Notes under the pieces: generated by a model
Database searches by the model: none
Seen by the model: the letters and a program-made list of their open reading frames with translations, nothing else
What the model was told of the DNA's origin: nothing
Program-made: the position numbers and the translations under genes
In this document: positions 46,301 through 58,615 of the stretch, in pieces
Layout: each line of letters begins with the position of its first letter
Position numbering within the stretch: position 1 is the first letter of the stretch
Source of the DNA: Diploscapter coronatus
Lineage: Eukaryota > Nematoda > Chromadorea > Rhabditida > Rhabditidae
Length of the DNA stretch: 64,000 nt
Direction: 5' to 3'
Assembly: GCA_964036155.1 (NCBI GenBank)
Contig: OZ038423.1
Span: 61,085,249-61,149,248, forward strand

Positions 46301-49089
46301 TCGCTCCACTCTTTTTCGGGGTGATTTTTAGAGTCTGCGATATCAACGAATTCCTATGAATTTTTAAGATCGACGACTATTCAAAAGGTTAAAATACTTG
46401 AGGTCGAAAAATGGCTTGAGATTGAGAATTTAAAATTTGCTCTAGTCGGATATTTTGAGGTTCGCATTCTCTTGAGACCAGATTTAAACTAACTTGAGAA
46501 AATTTCCAGATCGAAATTTTCTTGAAGTAAAAGATCGGAAAATTGGAACAGCTATTCTGAACCCTATTTTCAGTTTTTAATGATATTTTTGTTCTAGGGC
46601 TAATATTAGGAAGCTAGACTCGAAAATTTGTATTTTTTCTCTGAAGGCTGCACTTTTTACGTATCAACAAGAGTGTCTTGGCTATAAAAGGAAAGGCTCG
46701 GACTGAGTTTGAATTCGAAATTTCAACAACTTGAGTTTTGCGACAGGATTTCATGCTTCTCACGCCCAACATTTTTCCGAGTCGAGTTCAAAAACACTCG
46801 AACGAACAAAACGTGAAATGGTGGAGATTTTGAATGAAATTCGGGGAGGTCACAATTTGAGAAAGCTGGATAAATAAAAGAGTCTAGGTGATAGAAAGAA
46901 GATCAATGTAATCTTTATCCAAGTCATGCTAAAAATTCTCAGATTAGCTATGGATTTGATTATCGAATGATTCCTCGTGAAGGACATTTCATACAATAAG
47001 TTAGAAGAAAATAAAAACAGGCTACGTGCGATACAGCATGACTGCTCTAAGAGAAAGGAGATTCAAAAGCGATCTTGAGCTGTGATATTGAAACCTCGGG
47101 TTTTTATATCGTAGGCAAAAACTCCAGAAGCTTGATTCTATCGTTTGTCTTCACAATTTCTTATCAACTGGTAAGATTTTAAATAGGAGGATAATGAAAA
47201 ATTGAAAACCAAAATTACAATTAAAAGAAGCCCTATTAGGAGATGAACTTTAAAGGGATAATAGTTTCAAAAATCAAAATATTCACTCCTCTTTGTAGTA
47301 TGATAATCCCCCATACATTAGATCAAACACTATCTTTAACGATGATAAGATAAGTACAATTAATTTCAATTGAAAGTAAGTAACAACGATACGGAACAAA
47401 ATTCCCTAATAGGAAATGCACTCTAAAGGAACAGCTTTGAAACGAGATTTATTATTTTCTGTCCGAACTCGAACTCGCTTTTCCTCCCCTTTTATGGGTC
47501 TGAAGCAATCGAGACTGCGACAATGAAATAATGGAATAAAACGACTGGGATACGACGCAAATGTTCCTCCTCAAAACGGACCCAATTCGAGGAAATCGCC
47601 TAACAAATCCTTTGGAATTTGAGATTTTTGAAATTTAATTGCAAATCACATGGTTAAATTTTTCCGAGAATAAGAATGGTCATGCAATTGTTTAAGGAAT
47701 AGATAATTCAGTTTTGTAGGGAAAATAAAAGTTGTGAAAAAATTTCTCATGGTGATTTTTTGATCAAAAACGAATTATGAGATTTTTCGAAGATGGACTT
47801 AAAAATGTATAGCCTAAAATCCTTGAGAAATTCACCGTAGTTGTCTTGAACGTGAACTTTCAAAGCCATTTTCCTGTTCAAAAGACCAACTTTTCTAATA
47901 ATGCGACAATTGTATTAGCTTCGATAAGAAAACCCGCAATTTCCTGAAAACATAAAACCTGGATAATCATGTTTTACGCAACTTGGCATACGACCGCCTT
48001 ACGTATGAAGTTGCATAAACTGAAAATCTTTATATATGCAAACCGGGTATTTCCCCTGTTCTTATCACATGATAAGAGATTATGGTTTAAAATTCTGCTT
48101 TAATCTTCCGGAAGTAGTGAATTTGGTCGGAAATATCTAGCCTGAAAGATAACTTTTGGGGTTTCAGATTAAAAAACGCTGACTGTATTATAAAATATAG
48201 GGCCTAAAGATTGGCTAGGATAGTTTTTGTGAAAAACCCTTCTCATGCCTGTGGATAATATGTCTGACATGTTTACGGATAGCACAACTTAAGCGCGATT
48301 CGTCTGATGTATGACACAATTTATCATGAGGGGAATAAACATCAAGAGATAAAAAGGCGTTGAAATGTTATGTTCAGTATTTTGAGAATGAGGCACTGGA
48401 ATTTTCGTGAAATCGCAAAGCAAAAAACGAAAACGTAAATTTATCGGCTTTGAATTTGTAAAAATCTCTTATTTTAGGAAAAATAACCGTAAAGATAGGT
48501 GGAAGTGCAAGAATATACGAATTTTTATCAATTTTTGAAGACAGTCTCGCACTTTAACAAGTTAACAACTAGGCAAATTCGAAATAATAATACACTGAAT
48601 TCTTTAGAAAGCAGGAAGTAAAAAAGCTGAAAAATAATCATAATTGAATGTGAATCAAATAAATGATAGAGTAGCAACAACAGCCAGGCTTCGTATAGGG
48701 TAGTTTGCGTAAATAGGTGTTATCTTAAAATACCCCAACCGTTTTTACAAACCTATTCCATAACACAGCGAAAATACAAATTACTTAAACTCTAAAAGGG
48801 CTGACCTAATAAAATACCGAAAAGCTAATTATTCGTTTGTGAAATGAAGTCTGGGGCTGGAATGACTAAAAATAGGCGTTTTCACTAATTATTTATTTTA
48901 CTTCGAGATCTTATAAAAAATGTCTATTTTCAAAGCTATTATCCCTTTTTACTTTTTCCTATTGCACCCCTTTCATTCTTTCATATACTCTTTTATTCAC
49001 TTCGCTTGTCGTTTACATGCAAATTGATCATTTCGCGTCACTTTTTAAAAATTTTATTTTTCTCGATTTTTCATTTTTTCGAGCTTTAG
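43321..49089. other. Gene-poor 5.8-kb region
   Basis: No gene recognised on either strand. About 43430-43760 is a purine-rich tract and 44057-44203 a hairpin element. The rest is AT-rich sequence with only short, low-complexity frames (for example 45096-45299 and 45744-45947) that lack domains or splice partners. It may hold upstream control DNA for GPCR 1 or unrecognised fast-evolving exons. Confidence 0.45.
44057..44203. mobile_element. Imperfect hairpin element, GAAATAGCA-tip family
   Basis: The unit begins AAATTCACTGT and ends ACAGTGAATTT, with arms of about 65 bases pairing imperfectly all the way in to TTCATGTTATTTCT / AGAAATAGCATGAA around an 11-base loop. 147 bp, no coding capacity. 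The tip matches the hairpin at 8001-8054. Confidence 0.7.
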
Positions 49090-51744
49090 ATGAAACGAAA
49101 GGCTTCTGACGATGGCACGAAGGGTAAAAAGGCGAAGGAGGAGTCGGAAAATCGAGAAGATTTGAAAAATCCGTCGAAAGTCCAGGAAGAAGAGAACCTG
49201 CTCACAGCGGGTGCGCTCAATACTGAGGTAGTTTTTGAACAAAATATTTTTAAGGCTATCATCCTGAAAGTTTGTACTAGTAAAAATTTGACAAAATTAA
49301 TACAAATTTCAGATCATTAAAATGCGCCACGTCGTCGACAAATCCAAGCGATCTCTCACGCTGAAACTCGTCAGGAAAATCAAGGAAATTAGGAAAAATG
49401 TAAAATTTTCTTCAACTATTTCCAATCATACTTCTTCAAAATCAACAATGTCTGCACCTGCACTCGCCCTTACCCCGCGAGTGCGATTTTCCCAAATTTC
49501 AAAGAATGCAGCCAATTTCAGAAGAAAGACGCCGACTCCGACAAAAATAAGATGAAGATCAAGCGTTTTGACGAGGAGCTTACTGCAATCAAGGTATTTT
49601 CAAAATTAGCGTAATTAGAAAATTTTAAATTACAGTAATTATCATATCCAAATTACAATAATCCTCAATTGTTCAGTCAATCGACAAAGATTCCGTCACG
49701 AAATTCGCGTTGATGAATAAGAAAACGCTGATTCAGCTGAATATTACGGTATTTTTCATTTTCAATTTTCTTTTTTTCTTCTAAAATTTGAGTTTTCAGG
49801 ACAAAACTTCCGCTGTTGAAAGAGTCACTTACAAATTGGTTCATGAAAAGCCGTTGGTCGAGGCGGTCAAGGCCTATCGGTATTTTTTTAATGTTTTTAT
49901 TTTTTATTTTTTTTTTAAATCCTTATCTTTACTTCTTATTTAATTAGTTAATTTTATTCTTGTAATTTCGATTTTCTACTTTTCAGTTCCAAATACGAAA
50001 TGTGGGAAACGACCACCGCTTATTTGCTGCAAAGATTCGGGAAAATCAACGCACAGGTTTTTTCTTGATTTATTTTTGTTTATTTTTGAACTTCAGAAGA
50101 AAGCTCAGGAACTGTTGGCGGCGTCAAAAGCAGAGCCTGAAAAGGTACCTTCTCAAGATTTGAAAAAGTCGAAGGCGGTGAAGAAAGAAAAGAAGGAACC
50201 TGAAAGGCTGACAACTTCAAAGGCTGATGAAGAGGTAATTTATAAATTGATCATTTTTATGGGAAAAAGCTTTTTCGTGATTTTAAAATTGTCATATCTT
50301 TCTTGAAAAACTGATTTTCAGACCCCCTCTGAGCCAAGTATTTCCGACGTCTCAGATGCTGACCAATTTGATGAGGAATCTGGAGATGAAGTTCTTGAAG
50401 ATGAAGACGTACAAAATGAAGAGGAGAGAGATACTTTATCTGATGACGACAATCTGGATTCTGAAGCGGGCAGGGACGTGGAGGACGTTGAATTGGGAAG
50501 CGATTCTGATGAAGAGCAGGAAGCTGAAATGGTCGAGAAGAGAAGGAGATTGGTAAGCATTTATTTTTCTAAATTAAAAATATGGATTACGGCATTTAAC
50601 AAATACCTGTTTGCATTTTTGAGATAGAAAATTGAGGAAAGATCATTACTTTTCTGATGAAAATAAGGAAAGAGATCATTTTTAATTTTTTTAAAATATG
50701 GATTTTTAGCTCCTCGGTATCGCTGGAATTGAAGAGAGAGTGGAAAGAGTGCAGAAAATCGAGAGAAAACAAGAAAAAGCGAATTCAAAAGATGTCATCA
50801 ACAAAGTCTTGCAGAGAACGATTCAGGAAATTGTGAGATTTGCTTTTTATTTTTATTAGGTCGACTAATAAGTTCATGAAATTTTAAAACTGGCATAATA
50901 GTATCCTTCATATTTTTAGTCGGAGAAAATGAATATAATATTGAAGTTGGAAAGTTCACATTTTTCAAATTCTTACAGCTCATTGAATGACACAATATTC
51001 TCTTATTCCAGCCTATCTCCCTGAAGAAAGTCGAAAAGCAACCTCAGATGAAGCAGTCAACCAAGGCCCCGATTGATATCAGCAAAATCAAGAAGCCCAC
51101 TTTCGACATCGTCGATAGCTCAGAGGTAAAATTGCTGACTTGATTTTTTTTTGCAAAATTAAGAATGATGGTCCTTTGTAGTTCCCACCCTCTTTTTCTT
51201 TTTCCATATTATTTCTCAAAAAGAGAGCGGGGAACTACAAAAGAATGGTGATGGAAAGGGGTGGGAACTACAGTGGACCAATAATTATCTTTTTAATTTT
51301 AAAAAATCAGCATAATCTTTATTTTTAATCTTTATACAAATTTTCAGGCAGTGGTTCGTCGATTGGACGACTTGAAGGACTCGGAGAGTTCGGAAAAATC
51401 GGGAAAGCCGTCAAAGAAGAAAAGCAAGAAAGTCAAGGCGGATAATGTAAGGGGGATTCCTAGAAATTTCTTATTTCCTATCGAGGATTGCCTAAATTGG
51501 CTCAAATTTTATGGCGAATTATTTTTGCGAGCAAATTTTACTATTAGATTTTTTGTTGGTTCTGAAAAATCAATTTGTTAGAAAATGAAAGTTTCAGTCC
51601 TCATTTCTGCAAGGAATCCTGACGCAAGCAGACACGGAAAAACGTTCTGAGATGGTACACCCGTCGTGGGAGGCGAAGAAGAAAATGAAGGAAAAGATGA
51701 AAGACGCCCAACCGAAGGGGAAGAAAATCGTTTTCGATGATTAG
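49090..51744 (+). CDS. SRFBP1: SRFBP1/Bud22-family ribosome biogenesis protein
   Basis: About twelve exons, ATG 49090 to TAG 51742-51744; all junctions agree. A TTTAG directly before the ATG could accept a spliced leader. Bud22 acts in the nucleolus on 18S rRNA processing; the human relative is SRFBP1. The N-terminal part carries the family helices (IIKMRHVVDKSKRSLTLKLV, KRFDEELTAIKSIDKDSV, KYEMWETTTAYLLQRFGK). The middle is lysine-rich and then strongly acidic (about 50330-50540, many Glu/Asp). The C-terminus has the typical HPSWEAKKKMKEK and ends KIVFDD, as in Bud22 proteins. The intron at 51127-51347 carries a MITE. Confidence 0.9.
51169..51280. mobile_element. MITE with 22-bp terminal inverted repeats in a Bud22 intron
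   Basis: The left end TGGTCCTTTGTAGTTCCCAC and the right end (reverse complement TGGTCCACTGTAGTTCCCAC) agree at 20 of 22 bases, both continuing CC. The unit is 112 bp. Its interior holds a pyrimidine tract with TTATTTCTC, as in other repeats here. Clear target duplication not seen. Confidence 0.82.
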
Positions 51745-54552
51745 GCACAAATTGGAGTGCATTATCATTTACATTTTATCATTATAAGATGTACTTTTGT
51801 CTTCAATGATAAATCAAGATTTTGGCTTATCATTAAAAAAAGTCGTTTTTGGTTATTAGTAAACTGATGGTTGTCATTTTTTACCCTTTTCAGATTTTAT
51901 CATTTAGGAAAAGGATAACTTTCCTATATGATAAGTTAAAAATGATAACTTGTAGATTTTTAAAGAAAATCTAAAAATTTACGAATCCATAGACTTCTAT
52001 TCACATTGTTGTTGATTTATTTGTTACTATATCACTTCGGTTTTGTTAACGATAAAAATTTCTATACGAAAGAATATTAGATTTCTTTGTTTTGAAGCGA
52101 CCATTAACATTGCCTGAAATCTAATCGCATGTTATAGCACAGGCCCAGAAACTGGCTGGGATATTTCCGACAAATACTCTTAGTCCATTATCAATTTATC
52201 TTTATCATCATTCGTTCTTCGTCCTGGAGGTATTTCTCTTTTTTCTCTATCTGTTTGACTTACTATTTCTCTTCTCTCGTTCTTCTCCTCTCCAATTTAT
52301 GTACTCCCTCATTTTTCTGGTCATCATTTACATGTGCGCTGTAATAAGAGCCTTGAAGAGTGTCTTGCAAGAACAAGTGAGAAATAGTATGGAAAAAGAG
52401 GAGATCTAGGGAAAATCTCAAAAGATATTTCTGCTTCTCTAAACTCTTTAACTTTACTATTCTTTCTCTCTCTCTCTCTCTTTCCTTGGTACTTTGACAT
52501 TTTTCATTGTCACAAGCAACGTCTAATCCCTCATATTAGCACATCTGTGTTGAGTTCAAGAATTCGAAATGCCCAGTCGGAATTTTCGAATCTATTCTTT
52601 ACATTAATAAAAAAAATCTTGCACGCGATAGAATGGAAATTCTTTGATTTGAAACTTGGTCGTGAAATTTAAGAATTCATATTTTCAGACTAGTTTTCAA
52701 AATAGATGTTCCATTGAAAATACTTGCAAGAATTGATTTTGAAGTATTTCAGCCACTTTTCATCCTCGATTCTTCAACATTAAATGATCGATTTTCTGAA
52801 TGAGAAAAAAGAGCCCATACGATTTCGTATTCATGAGAACGATCCCAGTCCTCGGGATGAAATGTGTGGCTTTGAAATTTCTCACTTCTTTTTCGTCACT
52901 CGTTTTTCTACACTATTTCCTGTTATCTTTTCCATTATCGGCTCTCATTTACTGCTAATTTCATTTGAATGGGATAGAGAATTTCTTTCTCGTTCTACTC
53001 CTAATTATATTCTTTCCTTCTCTATCCTTAATTCTCTTATTTTCCTATACTATTTTCTTTTTCTGCTTCTTTTTCTTTCGTTTTCTCTCTCTCTCTCTAT
53101 ATATATATTTCGATCTCAGTTTTCCACCAGGCAATGTTCCTTTGGCTACTTCTTGGCATTGTTGACTCTCAACCTCATTTTAATTAAGGAATTTTAGTTA
53201 AGTATCAAACTCCATTTCTTCCTTTTTTGATTGAAGCTGCATCAAGATCTGGAGATTTTGCATCTGGGGAAGTTTTTTCTTTCCAAATATTTCATCACCC
53301 GAAATAATGAAAAAACTTCCTCGTCTCGCATTTTTGCACTTTTCTAGTTTGAACATTTAACTGAAATTCGTCAAAATTTTTGCTATCTGTACGAAATCCA
53401 AAAATAGAATGTTCGTTCAATAGAATAACAAGTTTTGTTACTTCCTGAAATTTCTTTCAGAAACATTCAAAAATTCTTCTAGATTTGTGAAATGCTTCCT
53501 TACAACTTTGTAACCTCTTGTAACCTCATTTCTTCAAAATTTTCCTGCTGCTAACCTGCATGCCACGGTGATTTTGCCAGTCCTCAGGTCGCATAGCCGA
53601 GCTCGTGAAATTCGATATCCTTCATCAAGCCTCAGGCTCTTTGCTTATCCTTAGATTCCATATATCCTAGACGACTTTCTCGATTCACGATTCATAATGG
53701 GATTAGAGAAACTGATACCCAAGGATATTTTTGATCGATATTTTGTTCAGATAATTAGGGTTTTATGATGTGTACTTCATAATGATATTGATCATTTTTC
53801 ATCATAGGCAATGTTTAACGTGCTTATTATTGATTGACTCGTTATTTTGACGTTCAAATTTTACATCGTCCACAAAAATTTTTGATCTCTGCATTTTACA
53901 CCACTAAACATTCCGTATATCTTATCCGGATTTCTTTGTCTATCCCTCATAATGCGATTATCTTGCAAAGGAAAATTCCTCGTCCACTTCCTTTTCCGCA
54001 AAATTTATTTAAAATCGATGAAATTCTATTCGCTATTTTCGATATAATTTCTTGAATTCAATTAATAGGATGTTTGTCTCATTATGCATTGAGCTTTGCG
54101 ACTTTGTTCTCTCTGAACCATGCACTATTTCGTCGGCTCTTATTTCCCGCATTTCTTACTATTCCCTAAAGAGACGATCTTTTCTTTTTATCTCAATTTC
54201 ACAAGCTATTTCTTCGTTTTCCGATTCTTTTCCTTTTCCTCCATCTGCCACATTCGCATCATACATCTTCTACTTTATCCATCTTCATGATACTTATCGA
54301 TCTCACCCGGATTTGACATTTTCTAGGCGGGGCCTTTTATCCATAAAGTACTTACAAATTTACTGATTTGAAAGTCTGCTCTAACGCCAAATTCTAACAA
54401 TCTCTTCCATAAATATTATCCTTCGAGCAGATTTAAACAGAAAAAATTGATTTCCAAGTTTTCCTTTAATATTATCGATCTCACCCAAATTTGACTTATT
54501 TGGGGCGAAGCTCTTTATTTTGTGATTGCAATTTCATAGAATAGTCTTTTAG
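51745..54552. other. Intergenic region with pyrimidine tracts
   Basis: Downstream of Bud22 several TTATCATT/AATGATAA pairs occur (about 51765-51950). About 52230-52390 is a loose fold-back with TACTATTTCTC (52261-52271) opposed to GAGAAATAGTA (52379-52389). CT-rich tracts follow at 52460-52485, 52880-53110 (with a TCTCTC/TATATA microsatellite near 53085-53110) and 54090-54250. No gene recognised. Confidence 0.5.
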
Positions 54553-57450
54553 ATGAGCTTTGAGAAGAAGATCTATTTCGAAGAAGCCGACCACCCTCCG
54601 ATTTCGTACTATTGCCGAGAAGACGAGGAGAAATTGCCGCTGAAGAAGTTGCCATTTCAAACGCCTAATCCGGAAGGTTAGTTTGGAAAAAATCGTGTCG
54701 AATTTTGCAAGAATACGACATTTTACAAAGTTCTGCATAATTTTTAGCAACTACCATATGATGAAACTTGACGGAACTCTTCTATTTTCAATATTCTTTC
54801 TCAATCTCGCTCTCTTCTTTATCTCCAACTTTGAGTTCCGTCATAAGTAGCTTCAATTTTTCACATTTTTTAAGAATGGCTAAAAGCTCCCGAATTCGTT
54901 CCCCGGTCGAAGCAACACCAGCAACTGGCGGATGCATTTTCATCACCGGACGAGCCTTCCTCGTCGAGTGGCTATGAAGATTCAATTGAGTCTCCACCCA
55001 CGCAGAATTTCCCACCTCACGTTCAAAACGTTCATCATCCGAATATGCCTGAGATTCAATACGCTCCGTTCAAACCGGGTAGGTATTTTATTCGAGTTCA
55101 AAATTTCGTCCGTAATCTGATTCTGGGCCATTTTGCATGTATTCGTACGAATGCAAGACATCCGGTTTCTCACATCTTCATCTGACACGTATGAGTTTAC
55201 AAGTGCATAGGTCAGAGAGAATTCAGATTCAAAACATTTCATATTCTAGACTTCAACATCTGCTTATGTCAAATTATGACTCCACACATTCATTAAATTC
55301 TGCTTCAGCCCTCTTACCATACCCGTTTGTTGCACCCGCTCATGCACCAGCGATGTCCGGCTTTGCACCAGCACCAATACCCTCACCACTGACTGCACCA
55401 ATGTCCTTGCCTCCCCCGCATTTGACTGCAATCAGCGGGTTGATGGCTCCGCCCCTTCCTCGTCCTGCCTTACCCCAGCAAACGCCTTCTGTCGGTCCGC
55501 TTTCGTTCCTGCCACCCGGTTACTCCGCCAATATCACTAATATCAATCGTAAGAAATCGGTTCTTTTATTAGTTACTAGTAACAGAAGAGCTTGCCTTGT
55601 ATTGTCTGTCTTGAAAATAGAAGAGTTGACCATGATTCTCAATCTGTCGCTACTTTTAAACTCAAACAATTGAAATTCGACCATCTTCCTCTGATAATGA
55701 AGTTGATTTTCTCTAAATCGGCTATAAAATGAGATCATTAGATCGTGGACTTCTATTACGTCTATTCTGCCTGGCATATGCTTTGTGCAAATGTTATCGA
55801 TTATCCCTTGCTCTTCACGATCTCAACCATTCTTCACGAACCTTCCCTCTCTGGCTAATCTTTTTCCTCCAACCTTCTTTCAATTTTACACTTGAGCGCT
55901 AAGCGTCCTTCGTTCATTTTTGCTCCGATTTTCGCGTCGATCCAAGTGACACACGAAAAATGCCGTCAGGTTGAGAGTTGACAGGTCCGACGAGGCGCTC
56001 GGCTTTCATTTCTCAACGTTTCTGAGGAATCTTCGAATTTTTTAATCCGACTGAATTTTACTGATTTGATCAATAGCTTCACTCATCTTATCCAAGGTTT
56101 TTCTTCATCTTGTGTTGGTCATGCAACGTCAATGATATTGAGCATCAGCAGTTTTAGTTAAATCAGCTCTTTGAACTATGAAATGCATTTTCAGCTGGCA
56201 TCGGACCTCCAATTCCTGCGATCGTTTTGAAGAAAAGAAGGCGAAGACGCAATAAGCAGCACCACACGAACTCGATGGTTATCGGCGATTCGGGTATCCT
56301 GATGAATTTCAAGACATAGAAATTATGAAACCAATTCAGAGAGCCCGGCCTCCTCATCTCAACCTGCCGACTCGAATGAATGTGGCAGCGTGGAAGATCT
56401 GAATCGGGAGGCGAAAGTTTGCATGAATCTAACAAACTTTAAAATATCTCAAAATTCAGGAACTCTCAGGAGAATGCGGTTCTGCATTGGGCGGATCATG
56501 TCCCGATCTAACTGAAGAGCAACTCCAGATGTGGGATGACTATTTGGTAAGCACTTTCTTTATATCCTCCAAGAAAAATAGTAAATTTAGTACGAGACTG
56601 CCAACAGTCAGACGAAATCTATTCACGAAGAGTCGCATGAAAATGGGAAGAAAGCGGGTGATTACGAAATGGTGAATCCGGTGCTGAGGCAGATCGCTGA
56701 GCAGCAACTCGATGGAATCAGCAATCCGGCGATTCGAGATCTGGATCGACAGTTGAACGGTGAATTCATCGGTCGAAATGTGATTTTGAAGCAGATTTAG
56801 GGAATTCCATGACTTCTTCCGTAGTGATGCAGAAATTGAACGACACAAGGAAGCACGACCTGGATGGAGCTACCGAGCACAGTCTCGCATCGGAAATGGA
56901 GCAGCTAAATTTCAGGCCCGAGATCACTGTAATTACCTTGACCTTTATCTGAAGATCGAAAGTTATGACTTCAGCAATACGGTTACCCTCAAATCGGTGA
57001 TCCGAACCGAGTTCAAATGACGACGTACTCGAATAAGGGAGTCGTCGACACTATCGTCGTCGACAAGCATAGATTGAGAAGGGTGAATAAATGTTTCACG
57101 CTTATTAAAGTTATTCTGTCGATTTGCAGTACGGCAGCGATGACCGATGCGAACAGGACTCGATCGAAGGAATGACGATCACCGTGAATGCGTTCGATGC
57201 TTGCGAGGTTAGGAACTAAACAAATCTATTGATTGATTGCAAATATTCATGAAAAATATTGCTCCGGGGTCCAGAATGATAATCTATAAAATATCAAATT
57301 AGTTTTATGATAGAATTTTAGGATCTTAGCTTATCCGATTTCGAGTGCCAACCGACTCGATTCGAGAAAATCCACAACGCCATCAAAACCCACGGTCAAA
57401 TGTACACCGACCTGCGGCCTCCCGACAGAGTCTGCTGTTCTATAATGTGA
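54553..57450 (+). CDS. Unrecognised protein, proline-rich, with C-terminal CAAX box
   Basis: About eleven exons from ATG 54553 (exon 54553-54676, directly after a TTTTAG) to TGA 57448-57450; roughly 490 residues. I do not recognise the family. From N to C: an acidic/aromatic start (MSFEKKIYFEEADHPPISYY); EWLKAPEFVPR, which loosely resembles a PABP-binding PAM2 motif; a Pro/Ala-rich segment (ALLPYPFVAPAHAPAM...); a strongly basic patch KKRRRRRNKQ that could be a nuclear signal; acidic segments (CPDLTEEQLQMWDDYL, IREQ-type helices); and a conserved-looking end (GMTITVNAFDACE...TRFEKIHNAIKTHGQMYTDL). The last residues CCSIM form a CAAX box predicted to be farnesylated. All splice phases agree, so this is a real gene. 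A basic patch plus lipid anchor is unusual. Confidence 0.75.
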
Positions 57451-58615
57451 AGCTATTGAATTTCATAATTATTCTTTGACAGTTTAGTCATTTTGTTACG
57501 TTATTTTCTCGCTCATTTTTGACACTTTCATGCGTGTGTAAAATAAAAATGATTTTCTCATGGAAAATTAGCATACATTTCCTCGACTGTTGCACATAAC
57601 AACAAATTTACGGATTATAGTTTCATTTTGGTAGTTATATTTTCAGCTTCTAATTCGGAATATCAAAAATTCCGATCATTCTGTTCCATCTTGTCTATCA
57701 AAGCATCATTTCTCACCCATTAAATTTTTACGTCATGGTATGCTTTTCAGTAATGTAAGCGAAGAAAAATCGATTTTATTCGAACTGATGCAAACAGAGA
57801 TCATAAAAATTCTTTACATTTGTGAAAATGGTAAAATATTGGATAGCTGATGATCTGCTCGAAAGAAACAGAATAGGGATTTTCAATCGATCATCACCTT
57901 AATAAAAACATTCAAGGAAAATTGCACGTTGAAAATGATATGTCTCGATAAATATACAGGATACGTAAACACATTTTTTCGTATAAAATTCATAAATTTT
58001 ACATTTTATGCGAGTTCAAGAAATTCGTGGCAAGTAAGGTTTGTAGCAACTTTGCTATGAATTATGAGATTTTCTAACCGTAATTTTTCATTAAATTATG
58101 AAAAGCTCAAAATTTCCTACTCTTCTTCTATGTTGATAAGTTCAAATGCATGAAGTATGAAATCACCGTAGTATTGTGAAACTTTAGAGAACAACGTATT
58201 CGTTTTAAACCCATAACCATAATTTTGTAGAGTTCGAGCGATTCAGATTCAGACGAAATATACTATATCTTCGTTAGTAGTTGATGGAAGAATACTCGTT
58301 TCTCTGAAATTCAAAGATAAACGTTTCAAATCAATATCATTCACCACAATTAAGCAATTTAGCATCTAGAGAAGCTTAAAGTATTGCTAAATCTAACAGA
58401 AATACAAGCCCAGACTTCGATTTATAAGATTACTCTCAAGGACAATTTGGATAATTCATAACTTCGTTATCTATACTTATAATGGTATAAGACAAAGTGG
58501 AAATCCCTTCTCATGTTTTTTCTTAGGCTACTAACTGTAAGTACCGAATTACCCTGGTTGCCCTTTCAAGGGGTTAAACTTCTATTATTATTATGTAATT
58601 TATAGATGCTAAAGG
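57451..58615. other. Convergent intergenic region
   Basis: Between the 3' ends of the CAAX gene and GPCR 2. AT-rich; nothing recognised. AATAAA occurs near 57540. Confidence 0.5.

Noticed and set aside
52460..52485. CT dinucleotide run as a possible element end
   Set aside because: A simple microsatellite; no inverted or direct repeats bound it.
52784..53197. 137-codon membrane-like open frame
   Set aside because: Pyrimidine-tract artefact that includes a TC/TA microsatellite; no family features.
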